From: an uncultured Bacteroidia bacterium
GTDB taxonomy: Bacteria; Bacteroidota; Bacteroidia; Bacteroidales; UBA932
Assembly (NCBI GenBank): GCA_902769525.1
Contig: CACXPG010000012.1
Location: forward strand, 1-64,000
DNA: 64,000 nucleotides
Reading direction: 5' to 3'
Shown here: positions 6,417 to 14,242 of the stretch, one piece after another
Layout: every line of letters starts with the position of its first letter
How positions within the stretch are numbered: position 1 is the stretch's first letter
Program-made: the position numbers and the translations under genes
Notes under the pieces: model-generated
Told to the model about the DNA's origin: nothing
Seen by the model: the letters and a program-made list of their open reading frames with translations, nothing else
The model's database searches: none

Positions 6417-8060
6417 CTAGAACTTCAGGATACTGTCGGCAAACTCAGCCACGGCTTCTCTGTGGGAAATGAAAATTATGGTCTTTTCTCCGCGATAAGT
6501 GCTGCAGAGTTTTTCCAGCAGACGGTGTTCGGTCTTGCTGTCGAGAGCAGAAGTGGCCTCGTCCAGCATCAGCACACCGCCCTTCTTGAGAAGAGCCCTT
6601 GCAATGGCAATCCTCTGGCACTGGCCCTCTGAAAGACCGCTTCCGTCTTCTCCGCAAGGTGTGTCAATCCCCTTAGGCAAAGAGAACACGAAATCCGCCT
6701 CAGCCACAGAGAGCACCTTCTTCATATCCTCGTCAGTTGCCTGCGGGTCAACAAGAAGGAGATTGTCTTTGATGCTGCCGGAAAGCAGGGTGTTGCCCTG
6801 CGGAACGTATGTGAAGTTTTCTCTTGTAGATGCAGATATCTCCAGAATCTTTTCTTCTGAACCGATTTTTCCTGTCATGGTCGCCGAGCCGCAGGTCGGG
6901 TGAAGAAGGCCCATTACAATCTTCAGGAGGGTGCTCTTTCCGGCACCGGTGGCGCCCATAACTGCAGTCAGGCTGCCGGAAGGAAAATCGTAGTTGAAAT
7001 CGCTGAGAACTCTCTCGTTCCCGTCCGGGTAGCTGAAGCCTATGTTCTCAAGTTTTATTGAAGGGGCGCCTTCAAACACTATCTGCCTGTCGGCCTTCTC
7101 CAGTTCAAGTTCTGTGATTTCAGAAAGCCTCTCGATGGAGGTTACGGCGTGTATGAATGCCGGAATGGCCCGTCCAATGTCGGATATAGGCCTCTGAACC
7201 TGCCCTACCAGCTGGAGCATGGCAGTCATCATGCCGTAAGTCACGGTTCCTGAATTGATTCCGAAAACTCCCCAGAAGAAGGCGGCGGCATATCCGCCCA
7301 TAAAGCCGAAGGACATAAAGCCTCTGGCTATCATATTGTAGAAAAGACGTTTGCGGGTAAGATGCTCAATGTCGTCCTGAATGCCGTCCAGCCTGCCAAT
7401 CACCTTGGACGGGCCGAAGAGCATCAGCACCAGAGACCTCAGCCTGAGGTTGTCCTGAAAAACCTGCTGGGCCTGGCTGTCTTTGCGGCGGATGTCGTTG
7501 GTAAGGCTCCTGAGTTTGCGGAAATACATCCTGGAACCTATGATAGCCACAATCATCAGGACTATCACCATCCAGATGAGGCCCGGAGCCAGAATGACCG
7601 CATAGACAGAGGCGGCCACCAGCTGGCATACGGTTATCGCGATGTCAGGTATCTTGACGCAGAGTAGCTCCGTGATTACCCTGATGTCTTCCTCCAGACG
7701 GTTTACAACATCTGCGCTGTGATAGATTTCCTTCCCTATCCAGCGAGTGTTCAGGATATGTGCAAAATGGTTACGCCTGAGAAGATTCTGGGTCTTGACC
7801 ATATTCATCTTCTCCCACCAGGCCGCAAACAGCCTCAGGATTATCTGGAGAGCCATCACTCCGGCCATAATCCCCACATAGAGCCAGATTGAACCTTCCC
7901 GGTCTTTGGTGGCTATGTCTACCAGAGCCTTGCTTATCCACACAAAGAACAAAGAAGCGGCAATCTGGACCAGTCCTATAAGGAAACTGACCAGTATCCG
8001 CCATCTTGCGGGACGGCTTAGCTTAAGTGCAGAACGCAGGCAGTAACCGATGCTTTTCAT
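6417..8060 (-). CDS. ABC transporter, fused membrane and ATPase domains
   Basis: A 547-residue half-transporter of the exporter type. The N-terminal about 310 residues hold the membrane helices; the C-terminal ATPase has Walker A GATGAGKST, a variant signature LSEGQ in place of LSGGQ, Walker B VLMLDEATSALD and the switch histidine in ISHR. It probably works as a dimer exporting a peptide or lipid. There is no C39 peptidase domain at the N-terminus. It is 1 base downstream of the PqqD-like gene, within a four-gene run with an HprK-like kinase and an S24/S26 peptidase, which favours a peptide product as substrate; that is inference from context. Confidence 0.85.
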   Translation of the reverse strand: MKSIGYCLRSALKLSRPARWRILVSFLIGLVQIAASLFFVWISKALVDIATKDREGSIWLYVGIMAGVMALQIILRLFAAWWEKMNMVKTQNLLRRNHFAHILNTRWIGKEIYHSADVVNRLEEDIRVITELLCVKIPDIAITVCQLVAASVYAVILAPGLIWMVIVLMIVAIIGSRMYFRKLRSLTNDIRRKDSQAQQVFQDNLRLRSLVLMLFGPSKVIGRLDGIQDDIEHLTRKRLFYNMIARGFMSFGFMGGYAAAFFWGVFGINSGTVTYGMMTAMLQLVGQVQRPISDIGRAIPAFIHAVTSIERLSEITELELEKADRQIVFEGAPSIKLENIGFSYPDGNERVLSDFNYDFPSGSLTAVMGATGAGKSTLLKIVMGLLHPTCGSATMTGKIGSEEKILEISASTRENFTYVPQGNTLLSGSIKDNLLLVDPQATDEDMKKVLSVAEADFVFSLPKGIDTPCGEDGSGLSEGQCQRIAIARALLKKGGVLMLDEATSALDSKTEHRLLEKLCSTYRGEKTIIFISHREAVAEFADSILKF

Positions 8061-8061
8061 C

Positions 8062-8340
8062 CTAGTCTTCTATAAGCTCCGCTTCTTTCCAGGCATCAAT
8101 GAGAGCCTGGCTGTCTTCAAGAGCCCTTTCTTTAGAAACCTCATACTTTTCTGTGAGCAAGTCAGCAAGACTTTCAGCGGTAAAGTCAGCATCCTTGACG
8201 CTCTCCCAAAGATAGGCGGCAGTGGAGTTCAGAGAGATTATCTTGTTGAAATTCACTCTCTCCACTCCTTCTCCGGTTATCACATGTTCTCCCAGAAGCT
8301 CCCTGAGCACGAAACCTTTCTTGATTCTCATATCTGTCAA
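8062..8340 (-). CDS. PqqD-family protein (peptide recognition element)
   Basis: A 92-residue protein with the PqqD winged-helix pattern: an N-terminal beta part (MRIKKGFVLREL), NFNKIISLNSTAAYLWE and a helical end typical of RiPP recognition elements, which bind the leader of a precursor peptide. A start at the internal ATG (MRIKKG) three codons on is equally possible. It lies between the S24/S26 peptidase and the ABC exporter genes on the same strand. No modifying enzyme such as a radical SAM protein or cyclase is present in the cluster, so the chemistry is open. Confidence 0.8.
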   Translation of the reverse strand: MTDMRIKKGFVLRELLGEHVITGEGVERVNFNKIISLNSTAAYLWESVKDADFTAESLADLLTEKYEVSKERALEDSQALIDAWKEAELIED

Positions 8341-8372
8341 ATTTTTATTGTCGCGATAAAACTACTATATGA

Positions 8373-8798
8373 CTACATCAGCACCCTCTTGTAAAACGCG
8401 AGGATGTATCTGCGGAACGGAAGCAGTGTTCTCCAGAGCTTTCCCTTGCCTGGAACAACTGGCTTTCTGCCTTTTTTCATTATGCAGACCACCGTTCCCA
8501 GAATGTCTTTTCTGGCGCAGCTCTCCGTCCCCTTTATGTTGCCGTCTCCCATCAGGGTCAGCCGGTCTCCATCTTCCCTGATCACCCGGTGAAGAACATA
8601 CTTTCCTCCCAGATCGGCCAGAACAATGTCTCCAACTGACACTGTTTCCCGTTTTTTCAGCACCACATTGTCTCTGTCGGGCCGGATAAACGGCAGCATA
8701 CTCACTCCCTTTGGCCTGAATTCCACTTCCCGGCCCTCTGAGAGCAGCTGTCCCACCTGAGGAATCAGAATATCGTTCGGTACTGTTTTCCTATCCAT
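8373..8798 (-). CDS. S24/S26-family peptidase-like protein
   Basis: The protein has 141 residues. The motif PKGVSMLPFI holds the expected nucleophile serine of signal-peptidase-like enzymes, and KYVLHRVI holds the conserved HRV segment; GDGN and the strand after it complete the small beta fold. A basic hydrophobic C-terminal tail may touch the membrane. It overlaps the end of the HprK-like gene by 8 bases, so the two are translationally linked. In this setting it may cleave a leader peptide or a signal sequence. Confidence 0.75.
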   Translation of the reverse strand: MDRKTVPNDILIPQVGQLLSEGREVEFRPKGVSMLPFIRPDRDNVVLKKRETVSVGDIVLADLGGKYVLHRVIREDGDRLTLMGDGNIKGTESCARKDILGTVVCIMKKGRKPVVPGKGKLWRTLLPFRRYILAFYKRVLM

Positions 8799-9663
8799 AA
8801 ATGGTCTTGCAACTCAACTTTGCCGCGTCGGCGTCAGGAAGGCACTCCAGGTGGAAACAAGGAACGGCTGCAGCCACTCTGGAAAGAGAATCGTGGATGC
8901 CGTCGGCAACTTTTCTCTCCGGACGGTAGGCGGAAACAGACGGATACAGGCAAGCATAGGCCTGAAGCCCGTTCAGCCTTTCTATCTTGTTGTACGGGGC
9001 CTGGCTGAGCCTTACTATCGCGGCCAGCGGAACAGCTATCTTCTTGTAGCAAGGTGTCTTGCCGCTCCATGGAGACCCGTAAATCAAAATCCTTCCGTCC
9101 GCATGGCACCTGACAACAGGATTGTCGTCGTTGAGCAGTTCGCACTCGGGAATATTCTCCTGCCACAGGCGGGTATGGGTGCTTTTCCCGGTTCCGCTCT
9201 TGCCCAAGAAGGCCACGGCTCTTCCTTCTTTCATAATCACGGATGCGTGAACTTCCAGGCAGCCCAGAGGAGCCGTCCTGAGGGCATACAAAAGCATCAT
9301 CACGTTGTTTATGGAGAAGATGGAACTGTGAGTGTCTATAATCTGGAATTCCGCTGTGGAGAAATCCTCCGAAGCAGTGCAGATGCAGCTGGTCGGCCGG
9401 TTGTGAAGCGGAGCCATCGTGAAAAACCATTTTCCTGAAACGGTCTTGCCAATGGTTATTCTTGGGAAACCCTCATCAGCAGACACGAGCAGTGGCTCCG
9501 GCTCCTTCTCTGCGATGCAGGAAACCTGCCTGGCATCCAGCACTATGTCTGAAGACGGCCCGCACTCGAACGGAGCCATGTTGGAGAGTCTCTCCCACAG
9601 GACAGTGTCTTCCAGTGAAAGGGAGACAGCATATCCGGCTATGTCAAAAAATCTTGCGCTCAT
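8791..9663 (-). CDS. HprK-like serine kinase family protein
   Basis: About 290 residues from the ATG at 9663. An earlier possible start at 9690 is less likely because MSARFFDIAGY begins the domain. The P-loop GKSGTGKSTHTRLW is followed by LLNDDNPV and YGSPWSGKTPCYKK, as in HPr-kinase / PEP-carboxykinase-like proteins. Relatives in lasso-peptide clusters phosphorylate the peptide C-terminus, whereas true HPr kinases act on a phosphocarrier. It is first in a four-gene run with a peptidase, a PqqD-like protein and an exporter, so a role in peptide modification is the preferred inference. Confidence 0.75.
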   Translation of the reverse strand: MSARFFDIAGYAVSLSLEDTVLWERLSNMAPFECGPSSDIVLDARQVSCIAEKEPEPLLVSADEGFPRITIGKTVSGKWFFTMAPLHNRPTSCICTASEDFSTAEFQIIDTHSSIFSINNVMMLLYALRTAPLGCLEVHASVIMKEGRAVAFLGKSGTGKSTHTRLWQENIPECELLNDDNPVVRCHADGRILIYGSPWSGKTPCYKKIAVPLAAIVRLSQAPYNKIERLNGLQAYACLYPSVSAYRPERKVADGIHDSLSRVAAAVPCFHLECLPDADAAKLSCKTIYG

Positions 9664-9719
9664 AATAAAACAACCTTCAAAAATAATCAATTAAAAAGAC
9701 TTTAACCACATTCTTTATT

Positions 9720-9727
9720 TATCTTTG
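9720..9727 (+). promoter_or_regulatory. -7 element of trkA
   Basis: TATCTTTG is a perfect TAnnTTTG, 25 bases before the ATG at 9752. It overlaps a possible TTG start at 9725 and so rules that start out. Confidence 0.6.
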
Positions 9728-9751
9728 TATGGTTATATACTGAGAACTGGT

Positions 9752-11104
9752 ATGAAGATAATTATTGCCGGAGCCGGAGAAGTGGGAAGCCACCTGGCCA
9801 AAATGCTAAGCCGAGAGGCCAATGACATAACGATTATTGAAAACGACGAGGACAAGCTCGACAAGCTGGCCGAACTCGCCGATGTCGTTACGGTTCATGG
9901 AGACCCTACTTCCATCCCTGTACTCAAGCAAGCCGGCGTTTCAAAGGCAGACCTGTTCATAGCTGTAGGTCCCGCACAGACACAGAACACCAATATCATC
10001 TCTGCCGCTCTGGCAAAGAAGATGGGCGCCAAGAAAGTTACCGCCAGAATCAACAACGATGAATACATGGAGCACGACAACAAGCTCATATTCACCGAAC
10101 TGGGTATAGACCTTCTGTTCTATCCGGAGAAAATGGCGGCATACGAAATCATCGACCTTCTGAAAGAGACCGGAACCAGCGAGTTCATGGACTTTGCCAG
10201 AGGAAAGCTCCAGATGGCAGTGTTCCGCCTGGACGAAGGCGCTCCGCTTATCGGCAAGACTCTCAACATCCTGAGCAAAGGCAATCCTGAAAGCAAGCCT
10301 TACAAGCCGGTTGCCGTCGCCCGAGGAAACCAGACCATAATCCCTGACGCTGACACAAAGTTCATCCAGGGAGACCTGGTATTTATGGTAAGCAAGAAAG
10401 AAGGCCTTACGGAACTGATCGGACACTCCGGCAAGTATGAAATAGACGTCAAGAACCTGATGGTTGTTGGCGGCGGCAGAATCGCCGAGATGCTCTGCCG
10501 CAAGATGGTGGGCAAAGTTGAGCACATCAAGGTGGTTGAAGCCCGCAAAGAAAGATGCGAGTATCTGGCCGAAGAGCTTCCGGACATTGTGGTCATAAAC
10601 GGCGACGCCCGCAACACAGACCTGCTGGTGGACGAGGACGCCGGCGGATACGATGCCTTTGTGGCTGTGACTTCATCCAGCGAAACCAACATCCTCTCCT
10701 GTGTGGCTGTAAAGAACATGGGAGTTCCAAAGGTCATCGCTGAGGTGGAGAACATAGAATACATCAAGCTGGCCGAGGATATGGGAATAGACGCCGTCAT
10801 CAACAAGAAACTTGTGACGGCAGGCAGAATATTCCGTTTCACCCTCAGCAACAAGGTACGCTCCATCAAATGCCTCAACGGCTCGGACGCCGAGGTGCTG
10901 GAGTTCATAGCAAATCCTGACAGCGCCATAACCAAGGCTCCGGTCAAGGACCTGAAGTTCCCGAAAGAAGCCGTTATCGGCGGCGTCATCAGAGGAGAGG
11001 AAAGCATCATAGCAAGCCCTAACACCCAGATCAACCCTTACGACAGGGTGGTTGTATTTGCTCTCCCTCAAGTACTTACAAAGGTCAATAAGTTTTTCCT
11101 CTAA
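9752..11104 (+). CDS. trkA: Trk potassium uptake regulatory protein TrkA
   Basis: About 450 residues with two tandem RCK units. Each begins with a Rossmann NAD-binding motif (IIAGAGEVGSHLA near residue 3 and VVGGGRIAEML near residue 233) and is followed by a TrkA-C domain. It is the cytoplasmic gating subunit of a Trk potassium transporter. The start at 9752 is fixed by the promoter at 9720-9727. No trkH/trkG membrane subunit lies beside it in this window. Its last 20 bases overlap the end of the convergent HTH gene. Confidence 0.9.
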   Translation: MKIIIAGAGEVGSHLAKMLSREANDITIIENDEDKLDKLAELADVVTVHGDPTSIPVLKQAGVSKADLFIAVGPAQTQNTNIISAALAKKMGAKKVTARINNDEYMEHDNKLIFTELGIDLLFYPEKMAAYEIIDLLKETGTSEFMDFARGKLQMAVFRLDEGAPLIGKTLNILSKGNPESKPYKPVAVARGNQTIIPDADTKFIQGDLVFMVSKKEGLTELIGHSGKYEIDVKNLMVVGGGRIAEMLCRKMVGKVEHIKVVEARKERCEYLAEELPDIVVINGDARNTDLLVDEDAGGYDAFVAVTSSSETNILSCVAVKNMGVPKVIAEVENIEYIKLAEDMGIDAVINKKLVTAGRIFRFTLSNKVRSIKCLNGSDAEVLEFIANPDSAITKAPVKDLKFPKEAVIGGVIRGEESIIASPNTQINPYDRVVVFALPQVLTKVNKFFL

Positions 11105-11600
11105 TCATTTCCGCCCATTTCCCGCCCGAGCAGGCAAGAGCGCGGCGGAAAGTGCGCATATCGGCAAATCCGCTTGTCAGCACAATCGACGAGAGCACTG
11201 AAGGAGGAACTATGTCTTCATCCTCGGACAGCATGCCCTCCCCGTTCCTGATGCCGGCCTCGCTTAGCCTGAGAGCAATATGCTTCAGGCGGAATTCATT
11301 CATGTAGTACTTGTAGCCCCGCTTGACGGCGAGAATATTAGATATGTAAGTGCGGTTGCTGCCCACGATTCTGGCTACCTGGGAAAGACTGATGTATGGA
11401 TCCAGATACAGCTTCTGGTCTTCTATACACCTTTCCAGTCTCCCGTACAAATCTGCCAGAGTCTTGCTTTTGGGAGCGGAAACACCACATTCGGGATATT
11501 CCAGGACTCCTTCAAGATCTGCTTTCGGGCCAATTGCACAACGCCCTGAAGGCACAATCCTCCTTGCCAGGCCCACTGCCTTTGCGATAAAACTGTTCAT
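11085..11600 (-). CDS. Small AraC-type HTH protein
   Basis: About 171 residues from the ATG at 11600; a TTG at 11612 overlapping the preceding stop is possible. The middle carries an AraC-like DNA-binding domain (DPYISLSQVARIVGSNRTYISNI and RLKHIALRL), and a second helix set near the C-terminus includes SGFADMRTFRRA. No effector domain is present. It lies 8 bases after a related HTH gene and probably shares its transcript. The end overlaps trkA by 20 bases. Confidence 0.7.
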   Translation of the reverse strand: MNSFIAKAVGLARRIVPSGRCAIGPKADLEGVLEYPECGVSAPKSKTLADLYGRLERCIEDQKLYLDPYISLSQVARIVGSNRTYISNILAVKRGYKYYMNEFRLKHIALRLSEAGIRNGEGMLSEDEDIVPPSVLSSIVLTSGFADMRTFRRALACSGGKWAEMIRGKTY

Positions 11601-11608
11601 ACTCTCTT

Positions 11609-12193
11609 TCAACGATATAAAGTGGTTTTGAAATCTTTGATGTAGTCATCTGCAGACAAGTATTCCTTGTTCTTTATTCTCTGCAGCACCTCCCGCTGCC
11701 ATTTTGCAGGAGAAAGTCCGGTGTAGTTGCTGAAGCAGCCGGCAAAAGATGACACGGAACTGAATCCCGACAGCCTCATCCAGTCTTTGTTCCCTATATC
11801 GGGATTGCGCAGAAAAACCATACACGCCTCCCTCACCCTGAAGTAGTTGCAAAGCTGGCTGAAATTGATTCTCAGATAGCCGTTGATGGTCCGGGAAAGA
11901 TAGTTGCGGTTGGTGTTCAGATCTTCTGCCAGATCTCCAAGTTTCAGTTTTGGATTCAGAAACGGCTTTGCTCTTTCCAGATGCTGAAGCAGCCGCTCCG
12001 CTATCTCCAGCACCTCTCCGCTTTCATAGAGGAAAGACGGCTCCACGTCCTTAAACGAATACTCTTTTACGGGAAGTGACGGATCAATGGACAAGTCTGG
12101 AGTGTCCTGTGGTGGTCTTGACAATTCTGCATTTTTGCTCTTCTTCGTGAAGATTTTTCCAATCATTTTTTTTGTTTTTGCAATAATGTTCAT
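11609..12193 (-). CDS. AraC-type HTH protein
   Basis: About 194 residues from the ATG at 12193 (MNIIAKTKK). A basic N-terminus precedes a linker and a full AraC domain: LKLGDLAEDLNTNRNYLSRTI for the first HTH and FSSVSSFAGCFSNYTGLSPAKWQ for the second, ending RIKNKEYLSADDYI. It is related in layout to the following gene and, like it, has no sensor domain. The signal it answers is unknown. Confidence 0.75.
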   Translation of the reverse strand: MNIIAKTKKMIGKIFTKKSKNAELSRPPQDTPDLSIDPSLPVKEYSFKDVEPSFLYESGEVLEIAERLLQHLERAKPFLNPKLKLGDLAEDLNTNRNYLSRTINGYLRINFSQLCNYFRVREACMVFLRNPDIGNKDWMRLSGFSSVSSFAGCFSNYTGLSPAKWQREVLQRIKNKEYLSADDYIKDFKTTLYR

Positions 12194-12225
12194 ATCACTG
12201 TGTTTTAGAAAAAACACAAAAATAG

Positions 12226-12248
12226 AAGAGCACCTATCAGGTGCTCTT
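12226..12248 (-). terminator. Intrinsic terminator after the yitT pair
   Basis: A perfect 10-bp stem, AAGAGCACCT / AGGTGCTCTT, closes a 3-base loop. On the minus strand it is followed by a U-rich tail (CTATTTTTGTG). It lies about 80 bases beyond the end of the second YitT gene and closes the long minus-strand run from about 20.1 kb. Confidence 0.75.
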
Positions 12249-12327
12249 TAGAACAAAAACAATACGCTGATAATTTGCTAATTACAAGATTGTATCAAGA
12301 TACGATTCCACGATTGTACAAAACATC

Positions 12328-13260
12328 CTACTTCACTGAAATCTGCTGGAATCCCCTGCCCCAGACTCCGGTCACCGGAGCCATCGAGATAAACGCCTCC
12401 CTGTCTATTTCCTTTATCAGAGAATGAATGCTTCCGGTCTCTGTCTTGTGGATTATCACCAGAAGCATCTTGTTCTCGCTACGGGTGTACCAGCCTTTGC
12501 CTGTAAGAACCGTAACGCCGCGGCCCATCTCGGTGGTAATCCTGTCGGCAATCTTTTCATATTCTCTGGAGAAGATGTAGACCTGCACGCTCTGCCGGCT
12601 GCCTGCCACCATCATATCCACAATCTGCGAACAGGAGGCTATGAGCATATAGCCGTAGAGCACCGTAGCCAGTCTCATTCCCCAGGTTTCTGTGGTAATG
12701 TTGCCGGCAGCGTCCGTAATCTGCTTGGCCGGAATCAGAAGCGAACTGGCGATGATTACAAGGTCCATATAGAGAATCATCCTGCCAGGAGCTATGTTAT
12801 GGTACTTGGCAACCATCAGGGCCACGATGTCTGTTCCGCCCGTGCTTCCGCCCTGGGAGAAGCTGATTCCAATTCCAAGACCGCTGAGCACTCCGCCGAA
12901 AATCGCTGAGATCAGCTTTCCGTTGGAGATGGCTATTTCATTGATAAAGTCCTGTGGAAGGAACTGAGGGACAAACTGGAAGAAAAGAGTCGCCGCGATT
13001 ATCGCATATACGGTCTTTATGCCGAATCCCTTGCCCAGTACCTTGAGGGCTATCAGCAGCAAAACGATGTTGATGGAAAAGTAAGTAACTGAAATAGGCA
13101 CTCCGAAAGCATAGAGGATAATCGACGCTATACCGGACACGCCGCCGCCAACAAGGTTGTTGGGAATCAGAAAGATGCACCACCCGAGGACATAGCACAG
13201 AAGGCCAAAGGTAATGATGATATACTCCTTTGCAACAGAAAAAATCTTTTTAGTAGTCAT
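12328..13260 (-). CDS. YitT family membrane protein
   Basis: A 310-residue membrane protein with five to six hydrophobic helices, including the family motif GGVSGIASIILY and the second-half SQGGSTGGTDIVALMV. A C-terminal cytoplasmic DUF2179 domain (about 230-310) contains RGVTVLTGKGWYT. YitT proteins are poorly characterised inner-membrane proteins. It is a close paralogue of the gene immediately upstream (6-base gap), so they are a tandem duplication and may form a heteromer. Confidence 0.85.
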   Translation of the reverse strand: MTTKKIFSVAKEYIIITFGLLCYVLGWCIFLIPNNLVGGGVSGIASIILYAFGVPISVTYFSINIVLLLIALKVLGKGFGIKTVYAIIAATLFFQFVPQFLPQDFINEIAISNGKLISAIFGGVLSGLGIGISFSQGGSTGGTDIVALMVAKYHNIAPGRMILYMDLVIIASSLLIPAKQITDAAGNITTETWGMRLATVLYGYMLIASCSQIVDMMVAGSRQSVQVYIFSREYEKIADRITTEMGRGVTVLTGKGWYTRSENKMLLVIIHKTETGSIHSLIKEIDREAFISMAPVTGVWGRGFQQISVK

Positions 13261-13266
13261 ATCGTT

Positions 13267-14241
13267 TTAACTGTCTATCCATTTGAGAAGCCTCTTGAGA
13301 CGGTTCTCCTGGCTTTTCTTTTTTGCACTTCCCTTGATTTCCGCAAAGCCCAGCCCGTAAACCGCCGCCACGTTGGACACGGAGATGAAGGCCTTCGGGT
13401 CTACAGCCTTGACCGCCTGGGTGATGTCCTTGAGCTGATGCTTTCTGGCTACCACTATCAGCACCTTGCTCTGCTGCTTGGAATACCAGCCCACAGAATC
13501 AAGCGCGGTAACTCCTCGGTTCTGCTCGTACATCAGAGCGTCTGCCACTTCCTGGTATTTATGCGAGAAGATGATAACCTGAACGCTCTGTTCGCTTCCG
13601 GTAAGGATAAGGTCCACCATATAAGAGAAAGCTATGGTAAAGATGTAACCGAAAATCACGTCGCTCAAGTGCTTTTCCGGAAGCAAAATGATAGAGGCCA
13701 CTATGCAGAAATCGCTGTACATAAAGACCTTTCCCGGAGAAATGTCCTTGTACTTGTTTATGATCAGAGCCAGGATATCGGTTCCGCCGGTGCTGCCGTT
13801 GCGCTTGAAAATCAAGGCAATGCCTGCCGCGCAAAGGAATCCGCCTATAATCGGGTTAACCAGATACCTCAGCGATGCCTGCGGGCTGTCTACCGGTATG
13901 GTGTTCATCCCGATATCGTAAATCCACTGGATGTTTGGAAGGATGGCAAAGAAAACTGTGGACAGGATAATGCTGTAGATGGTCTTGAAACCGAATCCTC
14001 GCCCGAGAACTATAGTGCCAATCACCAGCAAGGCCGCGTTTATTGTTCCGAAGAACACCGGGATAGGAATCCCCGTAGCGTAGTTGAGCACCGTGCAAAG
14101 ACCTACAAGCCCTCCGCCGGAAATCCCGGTCGGCACTACGAACGCCTGCCAGGAGAACGTGTACAGAAGCACTCCTATCGTGATTAGTATATAGTCCAAA
14201 ATCAGTTTCCTGACGGAAACCTTTTTCTTTTCCGCCAGCAT
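13267..14241 (-). CDS. YitT family membrane protein
   Basis: 324 residues with the same architecture as its downstream neighbour: membrane helices with GISGGGLVGLCTVLNY and NGSTGGTDILALI, then a DUF2179 domain with RGVTALDSVGWYS. A short basic tail (KGSAKKKSQEN) is extra. It begins 1 base after the leuS stop and so is read with leuS. Function is not established for the family. Confidence 0.85.
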   Translation of the reverse strand: MLAEKKKVSVRKLILDYILITIGVLLYTFSWQAFVVPTGISGGGLVGLCTVLNYATGIPIPVFFGTINAALLVIGTIVLGRGFGFKTIYSIILSTVFFAILPNIQWIYDIGMNTIPVDSPQASLRYLVNPIIGGFLCAAGIALIFKRNGSTGGTDILALIINKYKDISPGKVFMYSDFCIVASIILLPEKHLSDVIFGYIFTIAFSYMVDLILTGSEQSVQVIIFSHKYQEVADALMYEQNRGVTALDSVGWYSKQQSKVLIVVARKHQLKDITQAVKAVDPKAFISVSNVAAVYGLGFAEIKGSAKKKSQENRLKRLLKWIDS

Positions 14242-14242
14242 A

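Noticed and set aside
10300-11034. A long minus-strand frame opposite trkA
   Set aside because: It is antisense to a conserved gene and the translation is low in complexity with many Ser and Thr residues.
12424-12909. A long plus-strand frame opposite the YitT gene
   Set aside because: It is the antisense shadow of a strongly conserved membrane protein gene, with no family match of its own.
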